From positions 1,212,001 through 1,276,000 of the forward strand of contig NZ_MUBG01000001.1 of NCBI RefSeq assembly GCF_002022415.1: a DNA stretch of 64,000 nt, written 5' to 3'. Source of the stretch: Bartonella sp. WD12.1. Its GTDB lineage: Bacteria; Pseudomonadota; Alphaproteobacteria; Rhizobiales; Rhizobiaceae. How positions within the stretch are numbered: position 1 is the stretch's first letter; every line of letters starts with the position of its first letter. The position numbers and the translations under genes were made by a program. Positions 57,137 through 64,000 of this stretch are shown piece by piece. A model generated the notes under the pieces. The model was not told where the DNA came from. It saw only the letters and a program-made list of their open reading frames with translations, and did no database searches.

Positions 57137-59626
57137 ATGCGTAAAAAAAGCCTTTTGTTATGTACCGTAAGTGGATTTTTTTTATGTTCTTATTATAACA
57201 CGAGTTATGCACAAAATGATAGAGAATTGGTATTGTCGCGTACCGAGAGCTCTTCTTTAATCATACCTAGGGATCTAAGAAACAAAATAGGTAATAGCTA
57301 TGCAAACAGTAGTAATGCAATAAATGCAATAATGGTTGATGGATCTCGTTCTTCGTCAAAAACAATAGTAGGAAGAAACGTTTCAGGTTTTTATGCTCTT
57401 AGTGTAACGAATGGTGCAACTATTAATGCTGAAGATATTCATGCAACAGGAGGACAAGTTGGTTTGTCAGTTTCAGATGGTAAGATCAATCTTTCAAGGT
57501 CATTCGTAACTGTCGAGCGTGGAGCTGGTATCTCTTTCTTTTCTTACAAACAATTTGATTTAAGAGAGGATACCGATGTAGTAAGGTTGCTCAATACAAA
57601 GCTGTTTGTTAAAAGTGGTATGGGTATTTTAGGACCTTTTGCAAACAGTAAAGTATTTCTTAAAAATTCAGAAATTGATGCTGATGTTTTAGTTAAAAAT
57701 AGAGTGCGTGAAGGGGACAACATTGGTACTCTTACACTAACCGCAGATCACTCTATTTTAAAAGGGGGTACAAGGATTTTAAAACAAAAAGATATAGACG
57801 AAGCAAAGGCACGGTCGATACGTAACCATAATACAAATCGTCGAACACAGATCTACATTCCACAATCTATCAATGGAGAAGATCCTACAGAATCAATTTC
57901 TTCACAAATGACTGCTCAAAGAACAAGCAGATATTATCAAGCAATACAGGCATATCAAGCATATTATAATGAGCGAAGTGTGTCGTTTGGCCGTTTATGG
58001 CAAAAAACAGTTTTAAATCTCAATAATGGTTCTACATGGATCTTAAGGGTTAGTAAAACAGAAACAAATGCGCAAGATAATATGCTTGGTTCTATTCCAA
58101 CAGCATTAATTCTTGATATTGCTCAAAGATCCCGTTCTGATATTTCTGTGCTTAATGTCAACGATAGTACTATTATTTTTGAAAGCCCAGCACAAGGTCA
58201 TTATCAAACATTGTATGTAGGATCGGGAGATCCTGGTACCCGAGAAGTCTATAATGCAGGAAGTAATACTAAACTCTATTTAAATACTAATGGGCGAAAA
58301 GCTGACCGCCTATTTATTAAGGGAAACGTATCAGGATCAACAACAGTATATGTCAATATTCATGAAAATGTTTCAAATTCAGCTAATTTTCTGTTTATAA
58401 CTGACTCTCTTTCTTTAAATAAACGTGGGATTTCTCTTATCCAAGTTTTCGGAAATGCAGCAGAGAATTCCTTTAAACTAGCGAAAGGTTATATGACAAT
58501 CAACGGTTCACCTTACAAATATACGTTGAATGCCTATGGGCCGACATCACGTAATGGTATAGCTAATGTCAGTCAAACCTTATCGGATATAAATCCACAT
58601 AATAGTGCTTTTTGGGATTTCCGCCTGCAAAATCAATACCTTCCTAACTCAGACGTAAAGGCTCTTTTACCGCAAATGGCAAACTATTTAGTGATGCCAA
58701 ATGCTTTATTTGCTGCAGGTTTCACTGATATTGAAAATCAAAATGCTCTCTTAACCAATATTCGCCCAATGCCATGGGAAATGAAAGATAATAAGAAACT
58801 TTTCTTTTTCATATCTTCTTATGGAAACAAGGTGACGTTATCATCTAACCGCACTGCCCTTGAATACGGTTATGATGCTGATATTGGTTATGCTGCAATA
58901 CAAACGGGTGTTGCATTGGCTGCATTGGAAGGGGAAAATACTTCTTCATATTTCGGGCTTTTAGGCACTTATGGAAAACTGTCTTTCACGCCACAAAATA
59001 TGGCAGATGTTAAGAAGACTACATTCGATAAATGGCTTTTCACAGCATACAGCAGCATACAGCATGACAGTGGAGCGTACATTAATACGTTCTTATCCTA
59101 TGGTCTCTTTAGAGGAAATATCTCCAATGCCATTATTGGTCAAACTGCAAGAGTGGATGATGCTAAAACATGGAGTGCGTCTGCTACTTTGGGAAAACGG
59201 CTAGTAACTAGCATTGAAGACTTGGTATTTGAACCACAGACACAGATTGCTTATCAGCAATTGATGTTTAATACTATTCAAGATGCCGATAAATTTAAGG
59301 TGGATATCAGCAATCCTTATCAGTGGTCAATTCGTATGGGTGGGCGTTTGGTTAAGAATGTTAACCAGTTTGAAGATGGTCGTACCCTTTCTTTCTATGG
59401 TAAACTTAATCTTGTCAGTGTTTTTGGTGATGGAGGAACCGTACAAGTTTGCAAGAAGAGTTTCTATTTTGACCCTATAGGACCTGCAATTGAAGGGGGG
59501 ATAGGTGTTAATGCAGAACTTATTCAAAGCGTTACATTCCATGGAGATATTAGCTATCAGCAAAAACTTCAAAAAGCTGGCTTGTCTGGAGCTATTTTCT
59601 CAGGAACATTGCGTTATCATTTTTAA
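57137..59626 (+). CDS. Autotransporter, short passenger (paralogue 2)
   Basis: 829 residues starting RKKSLLLCTVSGFFLCSYYN (signal peptide, cleavage near SYAQ), behind AAGGATATATAC. It is collinear with the previous gene; an extra ~50-residue Gln/Tyr-rich segment at about 225-290 (SRYYQAIQAYQAYYNERSV) is unique to it. The barrel ends SGTLRYHF. Intact. A convergent terminator separates it from the flagellin gene. Confidence 0.92.
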   Translation: MRKKSLLLCTVSGFFLCSYYNTSYAQNDRELVLSRTESSSLIIPRDLRNKIGNSYANSSNAINAIMVDGSRSSSKTIVGRNVSGFYALSVTNGATINAEDIHATGGQVGLSVSDGKINLSRSFVTVERGAGISFFSYKQFDLREDTDVVRLLNTKLFVKSGMGILGPFANSKVFLKNSEIDADVLVKNRVREGDNIGTLTLTADHSILKGGTRILKQKDIDEAKARSIRNHNTNRRTQIYIPQSINGEDPTESISSQMTAQRTSRYYQAIQAYQAYYNERSVSFGRLWQKTVLNLNNGSTWILRVSKTETNAQDNMLGSIPTALILDIAQRSRSDISVLNVNDSTIIFESPAQGHYQTLYVGSGDPGTREVYNAGSNTKLYLNTNGRKADRLFIKGNVSGSTTVYVNIHENVSNSANFLFITDSLSLNKRGISLIQVFGNAAENSFKLAKGYMTINGSPYKYTLNAYGPTSRNGIANVSQTLSDINPHNSAFWDFRLQNQYLPNSDVKALLPQMANYLVMPNALFAAGFTDIENQNALLTNIRPMPWEMKDNKKLFFFISSYGNKVTLSSNRTALEYGYDADIGYAAIQTGVALAALEGENTSSYFGLLGTYGKLSFTPQNMADVKKTTFDKWLFTAYSSIQHDSGAYINTFLSYGLFRGNISNAIIGQTARVDDAKTWSASATLGKRLVTSIEDLVFEPQTQIAYQQLMFNTIQDADKFKVDISNPYQWSIRMGGRLVKNVNQFEDGRTLSFYGKLNLVSVFGDGGTVQVCKKSFYFDPIGPAIEGGIGVNAELIQSVTFHGDISYQQKLQKAGLSGAIFSGTLRYHF

Positions 59627-59644
59627 AAACATTATTTTACTTTG

Positions 59645-59680
59645 ATCAAAAAGATAATTTTACGTGCTTGTCTTTTTGAT
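59645..59680. terminator. Bidirectional terminator between autotransporter and flagellin
   Basis: ATCAAAAAGATAA (59645-59657) pairs with TTGTCTTTTTGAT (59668-59680), 13 pairs with one G-U, giving A and T runs on both sides. The two genes converge here. Its flank (ACTTTGATnAAAAAG) resembles that of the terminator at 54155, in keeping with duplication of gene plus terminator. Confidence 0.75.
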
Positions 59681-59738
59681 ATGTTAGCGTTTTATTGCGT
59701 TACTAAAAAGGAATTAGCTTACCTAAAAAGTTGCTTTT

Positions 59739-60887
59739 CTATTTTTGTGAAAGAGCTAAAGTACGATAGGTGTTTTGATTAGCAATTGGGAATGTCTGAG
59801 CACTAAGTTGTTTTTGTATCTGTAAAGCTGATAGACGTGCTGATTCAGCATCCAGATTAATATCAACTAAAGCCCTAATATTTGAATCGATATTCCCAAC
59901 TAATGTTTTGACAAGTTCAGGTTGAATATCAATTAAATCAATTGTAGAATTAATTTTAGCTTCTGCAGTTAAAATTGAAGTAATTGAATTTTGAATATTG
60001 TTCTGAAGACTCTCAAAAAGGATATCACGTACTTCAGTAGATAATTGATCAATATCCCTCATTTTTACAAAATCTACCAGAGAAATGCCATTTGCAACTG
60101 TCTTAAGTTCAGCTTTTGCATTATTTAAAGCTTTATTATCTTTTGCATTGTCATCAATAGCTTGTTGAACATCATTATACACCACTTTATGAGTCAACGA
60201 AGAATCAGCAGCGTAGTGAGTTGTTGCTTGAATAAAAGTATCTTTTAATTTTTGAACGTCTTTTTGTACCGCATCAAACGCCACTTTGGTTGCATCAAAA
60301 TTTGTTATTGTACCTGTGTTAAAAATATTCTTCAAAATGCCTTTAGACATATCGATTGTGCCATCGATATTAAAAACACCAAAGTTCAATTCTGGACCGC
60401 CAATTTCAATGCTATCAACATAAACTGTTAAACCTTCATGCCTATAAGAAGAAGGAATTTTAGCTTTCATCCCACCATTGGCAACAATATTTCCTGCATT
60501 AACAGCAGCCTCTTCAATAGCATAAGAGAGATCTTTCACATGTTCTGCAATATAATCTTGAATCTTTGAAAAATTTTCAGAATCCTTTGTGTATGCAGAA
60601 ACCACTAACTTTTCGATTGTATTTAACGAATCTTTAGCAAGATCAACCACACTCTTTGCAACTTCAACCTGCTCTTTGCTCTGCTTAATAGCATCAACAA
60701 CTGAAACTATTGTAACACTGTCATATTTCATCATTGATGAAATTGATCCATAAGTAGCATAATCTGGCGTATTGCGAATTTGTAGCTCTGCTTCGCGCTG
60801 ATCTTGTACTCGGTTTGAATGATTATCAATTGATTGTGGTGTTTGCAATGCAACCGCTGACTGATTTGCCAATAAGTTTATATCCAT
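59739..60887 (-). CDS. Flagellin, divergent
   Basis: 382 residues. The ends are flagellin-like: SLL/NLL start, YGSISSMMKYDSVTIVSVVD, AKSVVDLAKDSLNTIEKLV; C-terminus LDAESARLSALQIQKQLSAQ, TFPIANQNTYRTLALSQK. The middle matches the Bartonella/Rhizobiales pattern GLTVYVDSIEIGGPELNFG. The N-terminal D0 segment is eroded: where related flagellins have RVSTGLRI..A.DNAAYW, this reads RVQDQREAELQIRNTPDYAT. It may be a minor or altered filament subunit, or the main one under relaxed constraint. Control by FlaF/FlbT is likely. Confidence 0.85.
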   Translation of the reverse strand: MDINLLANQSAVALQTPQSIDNHSNRVQDQREAELQIRNTPDYATYGSISSMMKYDSVTIVSVVDAIKQSKEQVEVAKSVVDLAKDSLNTIEKLVVSAYTKDSENFSKIQDYIAEHVKDLSYAIEEAAVNAGNIVANGGMKAKIPSSYRHEGLTVYVDSIEIGGPELNFGVFNIDGTIDMSKGILKNIFNTGTITNFDATKVAFDAVQKDVQKLKDTFIQATTHYAADSSLTHKVVYNDVQQAIDDNAKDNKALNNAKAELKTVANGISLVDFVKMRDIDQLSTEVRDILFESLQNNIQNSITSILTAEAKINSTIDLIDIQPELVKTLVGNIDSNIRALVDINLDAESARLSALQIQKQLSAQTFPIANQNTYRTLALSQK

Positions 60888-61088
60888 AATTATAGCCCCA
60901 AAGAAAAATAGATGGGATATGCTAGGGACCCTCCCCCAAGCTTTGCATCAAAACAATAAATATCTATTAGAAATATAAAAAAATAAAGTATATCTTTATG
61001 TTTATAATAATAAAGTACATTGTAAAGTATATTTGTATTTTAAATACAAATATATATTAAATATAGTTAATGGCTATATTAACTATAT

Positions 61089-61850
61089 TTAAAAAGATCT
61101 TATTAAACTTCCAACGAGCAGATTCCAACCGTCGATTAACACGAAAAACAAAATTTTAAACGGTAAAGAAATAACTGTTGGAGGAAGCATCATCATTCCC
61201 ATTGACATTGTCAATGTCGCCACAACAAGATCTATTACCAAAAAAGGTAAAACAATAAGAAAGCCAATTTCAAATCCACGGCGTAACTCAGAAATCATAA
61301 AAGCAGGAACTAAGACCCGAAAATCAATATCAGCCCCTGTTGTAACATTAAAAGAAGGGTCGGAAAGATCAACAAATAGATCAAGATCTTTCTCACGAAC
61401 TTGCGATATCATAAACTCACGAAAGGGTTGGCTAATTTTTTCTATCGCTTTTTGTTCGCTGATTTCATTTTTTATTAATGGCTGAACCCCCTGCTCCCAA
61501 GCAGTATTAAATGTCGGCGCCATCACATAAAAGGTCATAAATAAAGCCAATGATATCATTACCAGGTTAGAAGGTGTCGTTTGCAATCCTAAACCTGAAC
61601 GCAAAAGCGAAAAGGCAATAACAAAACGGGTGAAACTCGTCACCATAATTAACAAACCAGGCGCCACTGACAAAACGGTCAACAAGCCAAAAAGCTGAAC
61701 AATCCGTCCACTAATTTTGCCGTCAGTTGGTGCGAGGAGCCCTGAAAGGCCTCCAGTGCTTGCCAAATTTGTTTGTTGTGCAAACACGTCTGTAGCATCT
61801 GTTGTTACCAACAAAAGCATCATGAATACAAAACCGACAAATTTCTTCAT
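61089..61850 (-). CDS. fliP: Flagellar export gate protein FliP
   Basis: 253 residues with an N-terminal signal peptide (VTTDATDVFAQQ) and conserved FliP segments TSFTRFVIAFSLLRSGLGLQ, TTPSNLVMISLALFMTFYVM, FMISELRRGFEIGFLIVLPF, LVVATLTMSMGMMMLPPTVI. Core of the export gate with FliQ (37.1 kb). Overlaps fliL by 4 bp. Confidence 0.96.
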   Translation of the reverse strand: MKKFVGFVFMMLLLVTTDATDVFAQQTNLASTGGLSGLLAPTDGKISGRIVQLFGLLTVLSVAPGLLIMVTSFTRFVIAFSLLRSGLGLQTTPSNLVMISLALFMTFYVMAPTFNTAWEQGVQPLIKNEISEQKAIEKISQPFREFMISQVREKDLDLFVDLSDPSFNVTTGADIDFRVLVPAFMISELRRGFEIGFLIVLPFLVIDLVVATLTMSMGMMMLPPTVISLPFKILFFVLIDGWNLLVGSLIRSF

Positions 61851-62344
61851 TGTTCTATTACCAAACTCGAAATCAAAATATTGCTTATTTTATCGTCAGA
61901 ACGAATTTTAGCGCGATCAAAAAGATCGCTACGTAAATTCATTAAACCCGATGGCCCCTTTACTTGTTCAATCGTCATTTGATGTAAAAACGATACAAAA
62001 TCATTCGATATATCAGCTACCATATCTGACGAAATATTTTCACCAGGTTTAACAACTAACGCAATCTCCATTCGAATCCAAGTTTTATCTGGCACCGCTA
62101 TATTAGTCAAAATAGGAGGCAAAATAATCATACGTGAATCGTCCATAATCAAACTTGCTGAAGTTTTTGCCACTGGTTCTTTAGAATCATTGGAACTTGG
62201 TGTTACTTCTTTACTCACCCACATACCAAGAAGCCACCCAGAAGCTGCAGCAACGACTGTCAAAACAACCCCAACGATCAATAATGTTTTCACACTATCG
62301 TCTTTTTTTTCTGTTTTTTCTTCTTCCTTCGGCGCTTCTGCCAT
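61847..62344 (-). CDS. fliL: Flagellar basal-body protein FliL
   Basis: 165 residues. One membrane helix (TLLIVGVVLTVVAAASGWLL), then a periplasmic domain with ILTNIAVPDKTWIRMEIALV and the C-terminal GLMNLRSDLFDRAKIRSDDK. Charged Lys/Glu N-terminus. FliL surrounds the stator. It is translationally coupled to fliP. Confidence 0.93.
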   Translation of the reverse strand: MAEAPKEEEKTEKKDDSVKTLLIVGVVLTVVAAASGWLLGMWVSKEVTPSSNDSKEPVAKTSASLIMDDSRMIILPPILTNIAVPDKTWIRMEIALVVKPGENISSDMVADISNDFVSFLHQMTIEQVKGPSGLMNLRSDLFDRAKIRSDDKISNILISSLVIEQ

Positions 62345-62454
62345 AAAGAACCCCTTATTATCATAAATAATGATGTGCAGTTATTATATTGATTACCTGC
62401 AATTATTATTGAACAAATCTCAAATTTTAAAAAGACCTTTATAGTATAATTGAA

Positions 62455-63198
62455 TTAGAAAGGTGCAATTTGATTGAGTAATTGTTGACCGTAAGGAGGT
62501 TGTTGTATCTCACTCATACGTCCACGCCCTCCATATGAAATGCGTGCTTCAGCAATTTTGTCATAATCAATCATATTATTGCCAGAAATATCACGTGGAC
62601 GAACAACCCCCGCAATATTGAGAATACGCATTTCATAATTAACCCGCACTTCCTGCGAACCGCTAATAACCAAATTACCATTTGGCAAAACATCTGTTAC
62701 AACAGCAGCAATGGAAAGGCGAATGTTTTCTTGCCGCTCTACTTTACCATCACCTTTAGATTGGTTTGATGATGATGCTTCAACACCACCTGCAAGCTTT
62801 TCTAAAAATGAATACTCTGTTCCAACAGTATATTTGGAACTGGAATCGCGCTTTAAATCACTTTTATTATTGAAACTGGCACGATCATTAATAAATATTT
62901 GCACAGTTAATACATCACCAGGCTTCATTGCCCGTGGATCACGATAAAAGTTATTAACAACATTGGGACGATAGAGCGAATATTTACTCTCTTTTGGTGC
63001 AAGTGGATAAAAATGGGCTGCACGTGAAGGTGCAAAGCCTAAATCTGCACGTACGGGAGAAAAATCTGGTGCGGAATTAAAATCCTTCGGATTATAAGAA
63101 CAAGCAGCCAATGGCATTAACATTAAAGTTATGCCAGCCTTTAAAAAAAAGTGTAAAGAGTGTTTTTGACTGTGTTTCATCTTTTTCACTTTCATCAT
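62455..63198 (-). CDS. flgH: Outer-membrane L-ring lipoprotein FlgH
   Basis: 247 residues with lipobox LAAC (mature protein begins CSYNPKDF). PGDVLTVQIFINDRASFNNK, VTDVLPNGNLVISGSQEVRV and GVVRPRDISGNNMIDYDKIA are FlgH signatures. The start ATG overlaps the motE stop (TAATG); a second ATG seven codons on is possible. 110 bp gap to fliL. Confidence 0.95.
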   Translation of the reverse strand: MMKVKKMKHSQKHSLHFFLKAGITLMLMPLAACSYNPKDFNSAPDFSPVRADLGFAPSRAAHFYPLAPKESKYSLYRPNVVNNFYRDPRAMKPGDVLTVQIFINDRASFNNKSDLKRDSSSKYTVGTEYSFLEKLAGGVEASSSNQSKGDGKVERQENIRLSIAAVVTDVLPNGNLVISGSQEVRVNYEMRILNIAGVVRPRDISGNNMIDYDKIAEARISYGGRGRMSEIQQPPYGQQLLNQIAPF

Positions 63199-63965
63199 TA
63201 CTTTGTATCAATCACTTGTTGTGCTTGTTTCTTTTTTGACGAGGTTTGTTGTGCACTCACAAGTATTTGCGTTAATTCAGCTGATTTTTCAGGAGGTAAT
63301 TCATTCATAATAGCACTTGATATTTTAGGGCTAAGCTTAAGCACAAGTGAAGCTGCCACCAGGTCACTCATTAAAGCTAATTGAGCAGCTGCTGCATCGG
63401 GACGCATCTTTGAAATAATCTCAACCAAAGAATCCTCTGCCATTGACAAAAATTCATTACGCTTTTCCAGCCAAACTTCATATTCGCGCCGTTTTTCTTC
63501 TAAAGTTTTTACACGTTCATCAATTTGATCACGCAACTGTTGTAATTGTTGACGTTGCAATTGAAAACGCGCATCTGCAGCCTGACTGCCAATATTGTCA
63601 CAAAAACGTTCTACTTCTTCTGTATCTTTCTTAGACAAACCTTGTGTCGATGAAACAGGTGAAGCCTTTGTTTCTGAAGCACTATCTGCAGGTGTTGTCG
63701 TAGATATTGTTGTAGGTGTCTTTGTTGGTGCTGCTGTAGACGCCTTTGTAGGTGCTTTTGCCTGATCCAACCGGTTTGCAGATTTAACCTTCTTTGTGGA
63801 TGAAGGAGCTGGCGCCGATTTTTGTGCTGGATTAGCAACAGAAGCAAAAATGAACATTGGCTCAGGGCTTAGATCAAGTGCATCTTGCGCATAACCCTTG
63901 CCGGCTCCACACACAATGAGCATCGCTACATAAAACCAAGAAGAATAAAACTGTAATTTTATCAT
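63198..63965 (-). CDS. motE: MotC chaperone MotE
   Basis: 255 residues with a signal peptide (MLIVCGAGKGYAQ). There is a long Thr/Ala/Pro-rich linker (about 60-115), a coiled coil (LQQLRDQIDERVKTLEEKRR) and a C-terminal MgtE_N-like part (SKMRPDAAAAQLALMSDLVA, LSPKISSAIMNELPPEKSAE). It matches rhizobial MotE, which assists MotC folding and stability. Its start overlaps the flgI stop. Confidence 0.9.
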   Translation of the reverse strand: MIKLQFYSSWFYVAMLIVCGAGKGYAQDALDLSPEPMFIFASVANPAQKSAPAPSSTKKVKSANRLDQAKAPTKASTAAPTKTPTTISTTTPADSASETKASPVSSTQGLSKKDTEEVERFCDNIGSQAADARFQLQRQQLQQLRDQIDERVKTLEEKRREYEVWLEKRNEFLSMAEDSLVEIISKMRPDAAAAQLALMSDLVAASLVLKLSPKISSAIMNELPPEKSAELTQILVSAQQTSSKKKQAQQVIDTK

Positions 63966-64000
63966 TGAACAACAAGCTCCGCATGAAGAGCACCTGCAGT
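63962..64000 (-). CDS. flgI: P-ring protein FlgI, last 12 codons only
   Basis: The last codons at the window edge read TAGALHAELVVQ followed by TGA (63964-63962), which is the highly conserved FlgI C-terminus. The stop overlaps the motE start (ATGA). The gene continues beyond the window. Confidence 0.85.
   Translation of the reverse strand, partial: TAGALHAELVVQ

Overview
The window comes from a flagellated Bartonella (Alphaproteobacteria, Rhizobiales). The evidence is the AT-rich background, a rhizobial-type flagellar cluster (flaF, flbT, ftcR, motC and motE beside flgE/K/L), BioMNY and Fat/Ceu-type iron uptake, and Bartonella-style autotransporters. Flagella point to the bacilliformis/clarridgeiae/rochalimae/schoenbuchensis group. 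The species cannot be fixed from the sequence alone.

Layout. (1) 1-14.5 kb is the right part of a P2-like myophage prophage: two tandem glycine-rich tail fibres, a fibre-assembly protein, an antisense HigBA toxin-antitoxin pair, sheath, tube, E/E', tape measure, U, X and D, then endolysin, an overlapping spanin pair, a wrecked antirepressor, a Bet/YqaJ recombination module and an AlpA-like regulator. It abuts the 3' end of a tRNA-Thr gene, a plausible attachment site. Gene D carries an in-frame stop, and the antirepressor holds a near-perfect 84-bp palindrome, so the prophage is probably defective. (2) 14.6-26.1 kb holds transport genes: an amino-acid permease, bioMNY, an autotransporter and a four-gene iron-siderophore ABC operon, ending with tRNA-Gln. 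(3) 26.3-36 kb holds two tandem copies of a very long, G-rich, repeat-built beta-helix surface-protein gene. Both copies are interrupted, and four of four frame changes lie in or beside short G runs. This suggests slipped-strand phase variation, or homopolymer sequencing error. (4) 37-50.1 kb is a flagellar cluster on the minus strand, from fliF down to fliQ. (5) 50.5-59.6 kb has three tandem autotransporters plus the decayed tail of a fourth. (6) 59.7-64 kb is a second flagellar block on the minus strand: a divergent flagellin, fliP, fliL, flgH, motE and the end of flgI.

Together the chromosomal genes cover motility (hook, rod cap, export gate, MotB/C/E stator accessories and flagellin control by FlaF/FlbT/FtcR), surface display and adhesion (autotransporters and beta-helix proteins) and scavenging of iron, biotin and amino acids. 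The best candidate for something undescribed is the G-tract beta-helix locus. Both copies have a signal peptide and long right-handed-helix-like repeats but no recognisable autotransporter barrel, and the tandem duplication shares an almost identical upstream and 5' block of about 417 bp.
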